Shown here in pieces: positions 22,836 through 32,197 of a DNA stretch of 64,000 nucleotides. Each line of letters opens with the position of its first letter. The first letter of the stretch is position 1. The notes below the pieces were generated by a model. That model made no database searches. It saw only the letters and a list, made by a program, of their open reading frames with translations, and had not been told where the DNA came from. The stretch comes from CAVQWH01 sp963717595 (GTDB lineage Bacteria > Patescibacteriota > Saccharimonadia > Saccharimonadales > Saccharimonadaceae): positions 1-64,000 of the forward strand of contig CAVQWH010000001.1 of the NCBI GenBank assembly GCA_963717595.1. The letters run 5' to 3'. A program made the position numbers and the translations under genes.

Positions 22836-24407
22836 TTATCCTTTATTTTCATCCTCTTTTTTATCCTTGGGTTTCTCGGCAATTTTGTAGCTACTAGCTA
22901 CAGATTCAGCGACTTTAAGTATGGTTTTCTGATCGTCGTCGCTAGGCTGAGCCCCGGTGTTAATAGATTTAACTAGCTTAGAGTGTTTAGTTTCAAGCTC
23001 TCTAAGAAGCGCTTGCTCGGCAGCTTTGATTTTTTCAAGTGGAACTTTATCAAATCTACCTTCGGTAGCCGCTAGAAGAACTGAATACATTTGCCAAACG
23101 GCGTAAGGGCTAAACTGAGGCTGCTTAAGAAGTTCGGTTAGCCTTTGGCCGCGCTCAATTCGACGACGAGTTTCTTCATCTAAGTCAGTAGAGAACTGAC
23201 TAAACGAAGCAAGCTCGCGAAACTGCGCCAAGTCAAGGCGCAAAGATTTTGCCACACTTTTGATAGCTTTAGTCTGGGCACTTCCACCTACGCGTGAAAC
23301 CGACAGACCTACTGAAATGGCTGGCCTGATTCCCTGGTAGAATAGGTTAGTCTCTAGGAATATTTGGCCATCGGTAATAGAAATAACATTGGTAGGAATA
23401 TATGCACTTATGTCACCGGCCTGAGTTTCAACAATCGGCAAAGCCGTCAGACTGCCGCCGCCAAGCTCATCGTTTAATTTAGCCGAACGCTCAAGTAGTC
23501 GTGAATGTAGATAGAAAACATCACCCGGATAAGCTTCGCGGCCTGGCGGGCGACGAAGCAGCAGAGACATTTGGCGATAGGCTACAGCGTGTTTAGACAA
23601 ATCATCATAAATCACCAAAGCGTGGCCTTTATTATCTCTAAAATACTCCGCCATAGCCGTTGCAGCGTAGGGTGCCAAGTAAAGCATGGCTGCCGGATCG
23701 GATGGGCTAGTAGCTACTATAATAGTTTGTTCCATCACGCCTTCGCGCTTAAGTCGCTCAACAAGACGGGCGATTTTACTAAGCCGCTGGCCAATTGCTA
23801 CGTAAACGTTAATAACCCCGGACTTTTGGCGGTATTGGTTAATCATAGTATCGACCGCAATAGCAGTCTTGCCGGTTTGGCGATCGCCAATAATAAGCTC
23901 GCGCTGGCCACGCCCAATCGGAATCATTGCGTCAATTGCGTTAAGGCCTGTCATAAGAGGTTCATGCACGCTTTTGCGGTCCATAACGCCAGGAGCTTTT
24001 TGTTCAACACGCGCAGTGCGTTTTGATTTAATAGGATCACCACCGTCTAGAGGACGGCCTAAGGGATCTACTACACGACCGACTAGTTCCGGGCCAACGG
24101 GTACTTCCAAAACTTTACCGGACAAACGAGCTTTAGCGCCAGCTTCAACTTCAGCATCTTCGCCAAGCATCACAGCACCGACTTCATCTTCACTCAAGTT
24201 AAATGCGAAAGCAGTAACAGGCTTTCCATCAACACCATCGATTTCCAGCATCTCGGAAAAACCGCATTTTCTAAGCCCATAAACCCAAACAACGCCATCA
24301 CCAACGCGAGTAACTATGCCTGTGTCTTCAATCTCTGGCTTATTTTTTAACTCGGCAATAGCTGCTCGAATATCACTCGATAGTTCTTTGATTGTTAGTT
24401 CACTCAC
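22836..24407 (-). CDS. atpA: F1Fo ATP synthase alpha subunit
   Basis: A 523-residue non-catalytic nucleotide-binding subunit with P-loop GDRQTGKTA near residue 170, VIYDDLSKHAVAYRQ and RPAISVGLSVSRVGG. The start is GTG, directly behind the atpH stop. A charged lysine/glutamate tail ends the protein, as in beta. Confidence 0.97.
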   Translation of the reverse strand: MSELTIKELSSDIRAAIAELKNKPEIEDTGIVTRVGDGVVWVYGLRKCGFSEMLEIDGVDGKPVTAFAFNLSEDEVGAVMLGEDAEVEAGAKARLSGKVLEVPVGPELVGRVVDPLGRPLDGGDPIKSKRTARVEQKAPGVMDRKSVHEPLMTGLNAIDAMIPIGRGQRELIIGDRQTGKTAIAVDTMINQYRQKSGVINVYVAIGQRLSKIARLVERLKREGVMEQTIIVATSPSDPAAMLYLAPYAATAMAEYFRDNKGHALVIYDDLSKHAVAYRQMSLLLRRPPGREAYPGDVFYLHSRLLERSAKLNDELGGGSLTALPIVETQAGDISAYIPTNVISITDGQIFLETNLFYQGIRPAISVGLSVSRVGGSAQTKAIKSVAKSLRLDLAQFRELASFSQFSTDLDEETRRRIERGQRLTELLKQPQFSPYAVWQMYSVLLAATEGRFDKVPLEKIKAAEQALLRELETKHSKLVKSINTGAQPSDDDQKTILKVAESVASSYKIAEKPKDKKEDENKG

Positions 24408-24818
24408 TTATACAGTCCTCTCTGAAGTAGTTAGTTGTTTGAAACGATTAAGTTTTGCTCGCACCGAAAGATCAAGCTGCTTATCAAGCATTTCCAGCCG
24501 AACGCCGCCAACTAGGTTTTTGTCTATGCGCTCGTTGATAATAATCTGCTTGGCACTAGGATACTGCTCCTGAACTTGCTCACGAATATCGCTGAGCACA
24601 GTATCTGTTAACTTATGCGCACTCACGGCATTTACTTCCACTATTCCTTGTTTAGCCCTAAGAGATGCAACGTCGCGGAGTAGAGAATGAAGCTCGCCAG
24701 TTCGTCTTTCACTCAAAAGATAGGCAGCAATTTCACTGCTTAACTCTTTGGCATCAGCGTCACTTTTAAGGCTTAGCTTGGCTATGATATTAGCAATTTG
24801 ATATCTAGGAACTTTCAC
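24408..24818 (-). CDS. atpH: F1Fo ATP synthase delta subunit (short form)
   Basis: A 136-residue stator subunit, about 40 residues shorter than the usual 175-180. The C-terminal signature is kept (LVGGVRLEMLDKQLDLSVRAKL); the N-terminal helical bundle is reduced. GTG start one base after the atpF stop. Identity rests on that signature and on operon position. Confidence 0.88.
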   Translation of the reverse strand: MKVPRYQIANIIAKLSLKSDADAKELSSEIAAYLLSERRTGELHSLLRDVASLRAKQGIVEVNAVSAHKLTDTVLSDIREQVQEQYPSAKQIIINERIDKNLVGGVRLEMLDKQLDLSVRAKLNRFKQLTTSERTV

Positions 24819-24819
24819 T

Positions 24820-25350
24820 TTACGCCCGCTCCTTAATCGCTTTGTTAATCAGGCTAGCATCTTTTTTAGCATCAACTTTTTCTTCGATAACAGCCTCTGT
24901 CGCTTCTGATATCAGCTCAGCCAACTCTCCCTCAAGCTGTTTACGAGCCCGTTTAGTGTCTTGCTTGATACTTTCTTTTGCTTCATGCGCAAGAGCTTCT
25001 GCTTTAGACCGAGCTTTTTCTTCAATCTGCTGTGCCGCATGACGAGCCGCGTCCTGAGATTCAGCAATTATACCGTCGGCTTTAGTACGCGCTTCGTGAA
25101 GCTTTTTGTCAATTTCTTTTTCCAGCTCAACCTGGCGTTTTTGCATTTGCTCGCCAAGCTTGACACCTTTTTCAATAGTTTCCCGGCGGCGCTGCAAAAC
25201 ATCAAGAATAGGCTTAAAAGCCCACTTCTTAAGTACTAAAAACGCCAACAAAAAGGTAATCAGCTGGATAACAAACGCCTGTCCATCAACGCCCAAAGCG
25301 CCTAGACCCGACGAACTTTCCCCAAATTGTGTTAGCACTATATTAATCAC
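24820..25350 (-). CDS. atpF: F1Fo ATP synthase b subunit
   Basis: A 176-residue peripheral stalk protein: one membrane helix (about residues 25-45) and a long alanine/glutamate/lysine-rich coiled coil. A short N-terminal extension precedes the helix. Sits between c and delta as usual. Confidence 0.94.
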   Translation of the reverse strand: MINIVLTQFGESSSGLGALGVDGQAFVIQLITFLLAFLVLKKWAFKPILDVLQRRRETIEKGVKLGEQMQKRQVELEKEIDKKLHEARTKADGIIAESQDAARHAAQQIEEKARSKAEALAHEAKESIKQDTKRARKQLEGELAELISEATEAVIEEKVDAKKDASLINKAIKERA

Positions 25351-25373
25351 TTAAAATATTTTTCCTTGGACCT

Positions 25374-25613
25374 TTATTTAACGATGAATATTGAAGCGAA
25401 CGCTAAAAGACCAAAAAGCTCAATAATCGCCACGAAAATCAAAGCCTGGCCTAAGAATTTAGCAGCTTCAGGATTACGGCCAACTGCCGCTAGGTAGTTA
25501 CCGCCAATTATACCGATACCAACACCTGGGCCGATAAAACCGCCGCCGATCATCAAACCTTTGGCGATAATAGCTGTGTTAACGGCTTCTGCTAGAGTTA
25601 ACATGTGTAGCAT
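25374..25613 (-). CDS. atpE: F1Fo ATP synthase c subunit
   Basis: A 79-residue two-helix proteolipid. The first helix has the glycine-rich GVGIGIIGGN pattern with an unusual proline (Pro29); the loop RNPEA follows; the ion-carrying carboxylate is Glu65 in AIIELFGLLAF. The residue after Glu65 is Leu and no glutamine sits at the equivalent position of helix 1, so the sodium-site signature is missing and proton coupling is more likely. AAGGAG precedes the ATG at 25613. Confidence 0.95.
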   Translation of the reverse strand: MLHMLTLAEAVNTAIIAKGLMIGGGFIGPGVGIGIIGGNYLAAVGRNPEAAKFLGQALIFVAIIELFGLLAFASIFIVK

Positions 25614-25672
25614 TTTTGTTATTTACTCCTTATTTATTAATTATTAACAATTTTATTAAACCAAAATAAATC

Positions 25673-26527
25673 TCACACCTTCTCAGGCTGCATCTTTATT
25701 GTTTCAGGCTGCTTTTCATCGGTCAAGTCTTCGGCATTTTCGAGATCGTGCTGTTGCGAATGGTTAACCGCAATCGCCAGATACATAACGCTCAAGATAA
25801 CAAATATATAAGATTGCAGGGCGCCTACGCCTAGCTCAATCAAAGTAAAGGGCAGGGCGCTAACGGGTGCCAATACATGGCCTAGATATGAAAAAACCGC
25901 AATTACCATTTCGCCGATAGCTACGTTTAAGAAAAGTCGAAGACTAAGGCTAATTACACGGGTTAAGTCGGTAAACATTTCAAGAAGGCCGATTACAAAA
26001 TAGAGAGGATTTTTCGGATTTCCTACAAAGAAGTGTCGGAGATATTTTAAGACGCCGCCAGACTCTCGCACGGAAGCTACGTAAACCACAATCATAGTAA
26101 CCGCTGCCATGGCAAAAGTACTGTTTAAGTCGCCGGTAAAGGGTCGGAAAAGTGGCGTCTCGCCAACCCGAAAACCTTCACCCACAACAGGCAATAAACC
26201 TAGCCAGGTGTTGAACAATATAAAGAAGAAAAGTGTCACAAAATAAAGGACATACTTGCGAGCGACTTTTTTATCATCAAAAGCATTGGTTACTAAGTTT
26301 GATATGAACTCCACACCATATTCGATAAACTGCGCCAGGCCGCCTTGAGGTTTAACCGTAACTCGGCGGGCCACCCAAATTAAAAGAAGCACTATAAACG
26401 CCGTGCAAATCCAGCCGTAGAGAATAGAGTTGGTAATAGTAAGGCCGCCAATTTGCAAAACTCCGCCTGGAGCAACATGTACAGCCGGGCCTGATTCCGC
26501 CATTAATTTACTAAAGATTAAATTCAC
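25673..26527 (-). CDS. atpB: F1Fo ATP synthase a subunit
   Basis: A 284-residue multi-helix subunit with the essential arginine in ISLSLRLFLN (near residue 198) and GEM behind it, and a C-terminal helix with YIFVILSVMYLAIAV. Start is GTG at 26527, overlapping the upstream gene by 4 bases, or ATG at 26503. Confidence 0.94.
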   Translation of the reverse strand: MNLIFSKLMAESGPAVHVAPGGVLQIGGLTITNSILYGWICTAFIVLLLIWVARRVTVKPQGGLAQFIEYGVEFISNLVTNAFDDKKVARKYVLYFVTLFFFILFNTWLGLLPVVGEGFRVGETPLFRPFTGDLNSTFAMAAVTMIVVYVASVRESGGVLKYLRHFFVGNPKNPLYFVIGLLEMFTDLTRVISLSLRLFLNVAIGEMVIAVFSYLGHVLAPVSALPFTLIELGVGALQSYIFVILSVMYLAIAVNHSQQHDLENAEDLTDEKQPETIKMQPEKV

Positions 26528-26832
26528 TTCTTATTTTCCCTTGCCGATGCCCGTTGGTTAGCTTCAGTAACAACTCTGCGCAACACGGCTACCACTCCGC
26601 CAAAAGCTATTACAATCCCTATAATAGTGTAGAGCGGGGAAGTGTTAAAGTGCTCGTCCAGCTTAAAACCGCCTACGATTGGAATTAAAACCACCAAAGC
26701 CAGTTGCCATGTCATGTTCAATGCCATACTTAAGAACAAGTTTCGTTGGTACATTTCCTGTTCAAACTTGGTTTGTTTTTTCTCAGCCTCAGCACTTTGC
26801 AGCTTGCTGCTCGTCTTTTTAACTTTTTCCAT
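26524..26832 (-). CDS. AtpI/AtpZ-like ATP synthase accessory protein
   Basis: A 102-residue protein with a basic, glutamine-rich N-terminus and two membrane helices (about 33-52 and 66-84), first gene of the atp operon. Small two-helix proteins at this place (AtpI, AtpZ) help assemble the c-ring or handle magnesium. The assignment is by topology and position. Confidence 0.75.
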   Translation of the reverse strand: MEKVKKTSSKLQSAEAEKKQTKFEQEMYQRNLFLSMALNMTWQLALVVLIPIVGGFKLDEHFNTSPLYTIIGIVIAFGGVVAVLRRVVTEANQRASARENKK

Positions 26833-26843
26833 CTTTGTCTCAC

Positions 26844-26873
26844 ATTATAACAGCTCTGACCCCTGCATTACAA
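26844..26873 (-). promoter_or_regulatory. Promoter of the atp operon
   Basis: TTGTAA (26868-26873), 18 bases, TATAAT (26844-26849) on the minus strand; leader only about 5 bases. The -35 hexamer read in the other direction (TTACAA) lies upstream of the TATAAT (26889-26894) of the divergent glutaredoxin gene, so the two promoters overlap. Confidence 0.65.
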
Positions 26874-26900
26874 GAGGGTAGGGTGTGCTATAATTTTAAT

Positions 26901-27158
26901 ATGAGTAAAAAAGAATCTAAGCCTAAAATTATTATTTACACTGCCAGTTGGTGCGGTTTTTGCCGTAGCGAAAAGCAGTATTTTGACAGTAAAAATATTG
27001 AATACATAGACAAAGATATAGAAAAAGATCTAGAAGCCCAAAAAGAACTTTTAGAAAAGCTAGGCGGCAACTTCCGCGGTGTGCCCGTGACTGACATTAA
27101 CGGCGAAATCATCTTAGGCTTTGACAGGCCAAAAATTGACGCTGCGCTTAAAGCTTAA
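26901..27158 (+). CDS. Glutaredoxin-like protein
   Basis: An 85-residue thioredoxin-fold protein with the redox motif CGFC near residue 17 and the GVPVTDING cis-proline segment. It would reduce disulfides. ATG at 26901 follows TATAAT (26889-26894) by 6 bases, so it is probably leaderless. Confidence 0.88.
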   Translation: MSKKESKPKIIIYTASWCGFCRSEKQYFDSKNIEYIDKDIEKDLEAQKELLEKLGGNFRGVPVTDINGEIILGFDRPKIDAALKA

Positions 27159-27222
27159 TTAGTAATAGAATTTTCATAAAGCACCTAAACCTTCAAACCG
27201 TTTTAAAAACTTAGGTACTTCA

Positions 27223-27246
27223 CCAGTTTTTTAACGATAAAACTGG
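27223..27246. terminator. Bidirectional terminator
   Basis: CCAGTTTT/AAAACTGG stem between convergent genes, with a second stem ATCGACC/GGTCGAT at 27251-27272 overlapping the end of the minus-strand gene. Confidence 0.65.
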
Positions 27247-27261
27247 CAAAATCGACCGACC

Positions 27262-27837
27262 CTAAGGTCGATAGTCTACTCCGATTTTGTCTGCCTCGTC
27301 CTCGGGAACTCGATTCTCGGGGATGCTGTCAGGAGTTCGTGGAATCAGCGCTGGTCGCCAACGAGTCAAGAACACCCCGACCCCCGTCATGGCCCCTACG
27401 AGAACCGCTGGGTTCTCGACCGAACCCTGGTGAACCTGAAAATATTTCTGGCCCACTAGTCCCATACCAATGTTGAGAACTAGTCCAGGAAGAATCGTCA
27501 TGGCTACCGAGCGTTGCTTTACGCCGATTACCACCAGCCCCAGCATACCCAGAAGGATTCCCCACATGACGATGGTCGTCATGGCGTCCGGCATGTGAAC
27601 GAAGAATCCTGCGTCCGGCTTGATTACCTGAGCAGAGTAGTTCGATCCGCCATTCGGTTGATGATGTGGCTGAATTCCAATCTGGTGAGCCACCTTCTGG
27701 CCGACAGGAACCTGACCCGTGCTGGACTCTAGCCCCTTCGTGCCCGAAAGCATGAGGAGGGAGAGCGCCGCCACGAGCAGACACAGACCGCTGTAAACTC
27801 CGCGGCGCGAGCTGAGGTACTGCACATTTCTATGCAT
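27262..27837 (-). CDS. Membrane protein of unknown function
   Basis: A 191-residue protein with four predicted membrane helices (about 16-33, 87-105, 110-130, 143-158) and a loop after the first helix rich in Gln, His and Ser. The C-terminal tail is acidic and proline-rich. No family recognised. It stands alone, with its own canonical promoter and a terminator; GC-rich codon use sets it apart from its neighbours. Confidence 0.62.
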   Translation of the reverse strand: MHRNVQYLSSRRGVYSGLCLLVAALSLLMLSGTKGLESSTGQVPVGQKVAHQIGIQPHHQPNGGSNYSAQVIKPDAGFFVHMPDAMTTIVMWGILLGMLGLVVIGVKQRSVAMTILPGLVLNIGMGLVGQKYFQVHQGSVENPAVLVGAMTGVGVFLTRWRPALIPRTPDSIPENRVPEDEADKIGVDYRP

Positions 27838-27845
27838 AGTGTTAC

Positions 27846-27874
27846 ATTATAACTTAATAAATATATTTTGTCAA
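27846..27874 (-). promoter_or_regulatory. Promoter of the 27262-27837 gene
   Basis: TTGACA (27869-27874), 17 bases, TATAAT (27846-27851) on the minus strand, 8 bases before the ATG. Confidence 0.75.
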
Positions 27875-27929
27875 GTAAACATAGGTGGTTATAAAACCTA
27901 CTCAAACCATACTATCGTATAATACAAAC

Positions 27930-28499
27930 ATGGTATTTGAGGATTACCAGCAAAAAGAAAGTGTCGTGGTAGTTTACACTGGTAACGGTAAGGGTAAGAC
28001 TAGCGCCAGCTTAGGCTTAATGACTCGAGCGCTAGGCCGCAATTGGCGTGTAGCTTACGTTCAGTTTATAAAAAACTGGGAAGTAGGCGAGCACACTTTT
28101 ATCCGTCGCATTGCCGATGTTTATAAAGATAACCTTGAGTTTTACAAAGGTGGCAAAGGCTTTTTTAACGCCGGCGAACTTAGCGAAGAAGATGTGAGCG
28201 AGGAAGATCACGCACAAGCCGCCGCGGATACCTATGAATTTGCTCTAAATTGCACCAAAAGCGGAAAATACGATTTAGTAATTTGCGATGAAATCAACAA
28301 CGCCGTAAATGATAACCTCATAAACCAAGATAGATTGGAGGAGCTTTTCAAAAGCCGCCACGCAAAAACTAGTCTTTGTTTAACTGGTAGAGACTTTCCT
28401 AAAGAACTTTTAAATTATGTGGATATTTCTACGGAAATGCGAAAACTCAAACATCATTTTGACGATAAATTCTTAGCAAATGAAGGAATCGATTATTAA
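27930..28499 (+). CDS. Cob(I)alamin adenosyltransferase, BtuR/CobO type
   Basis: A 189-residue P-loop protein with the family motifs GNGKGKTSASLG near residue 20, AYVQFIK, and DLVICDEINNA near residue 115, followed by a LTGRD turn. CobO/BtuR transfers adenosyl to cobalamin. No B12 enzyme is visible in the window, so it may serve an imported cofactor or be a related P-loop protein. TATAAT (27918-27923) ends 6 bases before the ATG. It overlaps the next gene by 20 bases. Confidence 0.85.
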   Translation: MVFEDYQQKESVVVVYTGNGKGKTSASLGLMTRALGRNWRVAYVQFIKNWEVGEHTFIRRIADVYKDNLEFYKGGKGFFNAGELSEEDVSEEDHAQAAADTYEFALNCTKSGKYDLVICDEINNAVNDNLINQDRLEELFKSRHAKTSLCLTGRDFPKELLNYVDISTEMRKLKHHFDDKFLANEGIDY

Positions 28500-29070
28500 A
28501 CTTTTAGAACCGACTAAACTAGAAAACCCTATAGCAGCTGGACACTATCTGCTTGGAGCTACAGTTATCCGCACACTACCAAATGGCGAAACTTTAAAAG
28601 CAAAGATAGTAGAAACTGAAAGCTATCATCAGTCTGATTCTGCTAGTCACACTCACGGAGGGCAAACCAAACGTAATGCGGTTATGTTCGGTTCGGCGGG
28701 CAAAGCTTACGTTTACTTTACTTATGGGATGCATTGGTGCTTTAACGTAACAGCTGGAAAGGAAGGTGAGGGAGCCGGGGTTTTGATTCGCGCTGCAGAA
28801 CCATTGGAAGGAACTGAAAAAATGCGCAAGCTGCGCCACGGAGTAGGGCTTAGTCAGCTAACAAACGGGCCAGCCAAACTAGCCCAAGCTCTTAACATTG
28901 ACAAGCAGCTTTATGGTCATGACTTAAGCAAACCGCCTTTGCAAATTGTTGATGGCGGCAAAGTTAAAAAGTCAGAGATCAGCATTTCGCCTCGAGTTGG
29001 TATTTCCCGCAACGTAGATGAGCTGCTAAGATTTTATATAAGTGATTCTAAATATGTTTCTAAGCCATGA
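28480..29070 (+). CDS. 3-methyladenine DNA glycosylase (Mpg/AAG family)
   Basis: A 196-residue base-excision enzyme with the family signature KIVETESYH near residue 45, the YGMHWCFNV block near 84-92 and a VLIRAAEP segment that carries the catalytic region. It removes alkylated purines. Overlaps CobO at its 5' end and the hydrolase gene by 4 bases at its 3' end, so three genes form an operon. Confidence 0.9.
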   Translation: MKESIIKLLEPTKLENPIAAGHYLLGATVIRTLPNGETLKAKIVETESYHQSDSASHTHGGQTKRNAVMFGSAGKAYVYFTYGMHWCFNVTAGKEGEGAGVLIRAAEPLEGTEKMRKLRHGVGLSQLTNGPAKLAQALNIDKQLYGHDLSKPPLQIVDGGKVKKSEISISPRVGISRNVDELLRFYISDSKYVSKP

Positions 29071-29909
29071 AAAAACCAGTTAAAAAATCTGTTAAAGTAT
29101 ACGGAAGCCAAACAAGCTACTTTGTTTATAACCCTAAACAAAAACCTACCATCATAATGATTCACGGCCTACGCGGCGACCATCACGGCCTAGAATTTAT
29201 AGCTAAAGAACTAGATAAATTTAAAGTTATAGTTCCAGATTTGCCAGGTTTTGGTAAGTCAACACCAATGGGATCAACACATGACATTGAAGGCTACGCA
29301 AAATTTGTAAATGATTTTATTAAAAGCCTAAAACTAAGCAAACCGCCTGCATTAGTGGGGCATTCATTCGGTTCAATTATTTGCGCTAAGTTTGCAGCTC
29401 AACATCCTAGTAAAATATCTAAACTAGTTTTAATAAATCCTATTGCAAAGCCGCCTTTAGAAAACTCCAGACTCGGATGGTTGGCAAATTCTTACTATTG
29501 GCTTGGGCAAAAGTTGCCTGAAAAAGCCGGCACAAAAATGCTAAGAAGTAGGTTAGTAATAAGAGTTATGAGCCAAAGTCTAGCTAAAACAAAAAATCCT
29601 GAACTTTTAAAACGTGTTCACACTCAGCACCTGAAATATTTTAGCGGATTCCATAATCGCGTTAGCTTAGGCGAGTCCTACCAAGCATCAATTAAAAACC
29701 ACGTAGGCAAGTGGTCTAGTGAGCTTACGATGCCTGTTTTGTTGATCGCAGGCCAAAAAGATAACATAGCGCCAATCGAGTCCCAAGAGAAGCTAGAGAA
29801 AAAAATAGCAGGCAGCACATTAGTCACGATTGCCGATACCGGACATCTAGTGCACTATGAAACCCCAAAAATAGCCGGTAAAATAATTAGTGATTTTATT
29901 TTAAATTAA
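29067..29909 (+). CDS. Alpha/beta-hydrolase
   Basis: A 280-residue hydrolase with the oxyanion-hole segment MIHGLRGDHHG, the nucleophile elbow VGHSFGS (Ser near residue 107), an acid in the AGQKDN turn and the late histidine in DTGHLVHYE. Substrate unknown. Third gene of the CobO-Mpg-hydrolase operon; its end overlaps the convergent glycosyltransferase by 9 bases. Confidence 0.87.
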   Translation: MKKPVKKSVKVYGSQTSYFVYNPKQKPTIIMIHGLRGDHHGLEFIAKELDKFKVIVPDLPGFGKSTPMGSTHDIEGYAKFVNDFIKSLKLSKPPALVGHSFGSIICAKFAAQHPSKISKLVLINPIAKPPLENSRLGWLANSYYWLGQKLPEKAGTKMLRSRLVIRVMSQSLAKTKNPELLKRVHTQHLKYFSGFHNRVSLGESYQASIKNHVGKWSSELTMPVLLIAGQKDNIAPIESQEKLEKKIAGSTLVTIADTGHLVHYETPKIAGKIISDFILN

Positions 29910-31067
29910 TTGTTTGTAAATTTTTTCAAATTTATCCAGAGTTTTTGATATATCGTGTTTTTTAGCTATAGCTAAGCTACGGGCAGACATTTTTTTCTGC
30001 AAGGACTTATCTTTTAATATGGCTGTTATTTTAGCTGCCATATCGTCTTCGTCGTCAGTTTTGCAAACATAGCCGTTTTTACCATCCTCGCATAGCTCGT
30101 GTACAGCGCCTTGGTCAACTACAACTACAGGCGCGCCAGAAGCCATAGCTTCTAAAGTAGCAATGCTTTGTAGCTCAGCAGGCGAGGGCATACAAAATAC
30201 CGTGGCAGCTTTGTGCAGCTCAGTAATCTCTTCGTCAATTACTTTGCCAGTAAAACTTACATGATTACTTATATTTAAATCTCGTGCTAGCCACCGGAGA
30301 TTTTCCCAATCATTTCCCGAACCAATAATCAAAACATGCGCTTTTTGTTTACTCAAAATTTTGGCCGCGGCACGTAAAAGTACCGATAAATGTTTTTCAC
30401 TATCTAGCCGGCCTAAGTAAGTAAGAATCGGCCTATCATTTGGCAAACCGAACTTTTTACGGGTTTTTGCAGAAACTTTCCCGGGACTAAACCGGCTTAA
30501 GTCAACGCCATTAGAAATCGCCTGTATTGGCGGTGACACGCTACCGTAATCAGAAAATATATCAATTGCTGCCTGGGTGGGGAAAGTCACGTAGTCGGCA
30601 TTGCTATGAAAGCGTGCGGCATAGCTTTTTAATACAGAACTAACTGTTCGCGCGAAAGGCGCTAGTAGACGCAAGTTATCTATTAAATTCTCGGGCATCG
30701 CGTGATTTGTTGCTACCACCGGTATTCCGAGCTTTTTGCCATAAAGAATGGTAGCCCGACCAATGCCAAGCATACTTTGAATGTGGATTACATCGGGTTT
30801 GAAATCGTTGATTATTTTGCGCACTTCGCGCTGAGGCGTCAAAGAGATTCTAAAATTTTGATAAAAAGGAAAAGGCAGCGACATAGTGCGCATAACCACG
30901 TGATTTCCGTCTTCCTGAATATATTTCCTGCCAGATTTACGCTGCGAAGGAGCAATAACAATCACTTCATGACCTCTGTCAGCTAAACCTTTTGCCAAAT
31001 TGCGGCTAAAAGTCGCCACGCCGTTAATAGTTGGCCAATGAAGGTCAGATGCAATTAAAATTTTCAT
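29901..31067 (-). CDS. Glycosyltransferase, GT4 family
   Basis: A 388-residue GT-B enzyme. The N-terminal domain starts with ASDLHWPTINGVATFSRNLA, the C-terminal domain has TYLGRLDSEKH and the donor-binding E-x7-E (AELQSIATLEAMASG near residue 297). Such enzymes (PimB/diacylglycerol glucosyltransferase-like) attach sugars to lipids or glycans at the inner membrane face. Paired with the divergent GT4 gene at 31118. Confidence 0.88.
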   Translation of the reverse strand: MKILIASDLHWPTINGVATFSRNLAKGLADRGHEVIVIAPSQRKSGRKYIQEDGNHVVMRTMSLPFPFYQNFRISLTPQREVRKIINDFKPDVIHIQSMLGIGRATILYGKKLGIPVVATNHAMPENLIDNLRLLAPFARTVSSVLKSYAARFHSNADYVTFPTQAAIDIFSDYGSVSPPIQAISNGVDLSRFSPGKVSAKTRKKFGLPNDRPILTYLGRLDSEKHLSVLLRAAAKILSKQKAHVLIIGSGNDWENLRWLARDLNISNHVSFTGKVIDEEITELHKAATVFCMPSPAELQSIATLEAMASGAPVVVVDQGAVHELCEDGKNGYVCKTDDEDDMAAKITAILKDKSLQKKMSARSLAIAKKHDISKTLDKFEKIYKQLI

Positions 31068-31117
31068 AGTTATTATTTACATTATACATGCTGCCTGGGC
31101 ATGCTAGAGTAGAATAA

Positions 31118-32194
31118 ATGAAAGTATTTATCGATCTTCGCTGGACTAGGACCGAACACTTTGACGGCATTACCCGTTATGGCGCCTCCCTTGCTGAAGC
31201 GCTCAATAAAATTCAACCTGTTACCATCTTGATTTGGAAGCGCGAGCAACTGAAAATGCTGCCTAAAAACGTGCCTTATATGATTGTTAACAATCCACTT
31301 TCTCTTAAGGAGATCTTTTTGCCTTCTAGGCTAAATAAATTAGGCGCAGATGTAGTATTCAGTCCCATACAAGTTATGGGAACGTGGGGTAGAAAATATA
31401 AGCTTATCTTTACGTTGCATGATTTAATCTATTACCAACACCCCAAGCCTCCCACATGGCTAAACCCGATAGTAAGAGTAGTCTGGCGCCTTTTTCACTC
31501 GGTTTACTGGCCGCAGCGATTTTTGTTAAATAAGGCCGACTACATAGTTACAGTCAGCGAGTTTTCCAAGAAACTTATTAAAAGCCATAATCTAACCACT
31601 AAACCAATAGGGGTAGTTCATAACGCTCCAGCTGGCACATTTAGCCGCGCAAAATCCGCCGCTAAGCCTAAAAAGAGCCTGGTTTATATGGGGTCTTTTA
31701 TGCCGTACAAAAATGCCGAACTACTCATTAAATCTTTAGAATTTTTGCCTAGCTACACATTACACTTGCTGTCAGGCATAACGCCAGAAAGAGAAGAAGA
31801 GCTTAAGAAACTAGCCCCAAAAAACAGTGATATTAAGTTTTGGCATGGCGTTAGCGATGAAAAATACAATGAATTACTTGCAGGCGCCACCGCACTTGTT
31901 ACCGCGTCAAAAGAAGAAGGTTTTGGCTTGCCTGTAATCGAAGCGATGGCAAAAGGTGTGCCGGTAATATGCAGCAATTTAGAAGTATTTCGTGAAGTAG
32001 CAAGCGACGCAGCGCTATTTTTTGACCCAGATTCACCGTTAGATTTCTCAAAACAAGTTTTAAAGCTTGAAGACAAAGGAGCTCGCCAAAAGTACATTGC
32101 TAAAGGCAAAGCTCAGGCTAAACTATTTAGCTGGGATATTTCTGCAAAAAACCTTTTGAATATCATGCGCTCACTCTTAGAATGCTACAATTAA
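31118..32194 (+). CDS. Glycosyltransferase, GT4 family
   Basis: A 358-residue GT-B enzyme with DGITRYGASLAEAL in the acceptor domain, VYMGSFMPYKN at the start of the donor domain and the E-x7-E segment KEEGFGLPVIEAMAKG near residue 267. Resembles mannosyltransferase-like cell-surface glycan enzymes. smpB follows after three bases and may be co-transcribed. Confidence 0.88.
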   Translation: MKVFIDLRWTRTEHFDGITRYGASLAEALNKIQPVTILIWKREQLKMLPKNVPYMIVNNPLSLKEIFLPSRLNKLGADVVFSPIQVMGTWGRKYKLIFTLHDLIYYQHPKPPTWLNPIVRVVWRLFHSVYWPQRFLLNKADYIVTVSEFSKKLIKSHNLTTKPIGVVHNAPAGTFSRAKSAAKPKKSLVYMGSFMPYKNAELLIKSLEFLPSYTLHLLSGITPEREEELKKLAPKNSDIKFWHGVSDEKYNELLAGATALVTASKEEGFGLPVIEAMAKGVPVICSNLEVFREVASDAALFFDPDSPLDFSKQVLKLEDKGARQKYIAKGKAQAKLFSWDISAKNLLNIMRSLLECYN

Positions 32195-32197
32195 AAG

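Noticed and set aside
23571..24282. Long open frames antisense to atpA and other housekeeping genes
   Set aside because: They mirror highly conserved genes on the other strand and show no domain of their own.
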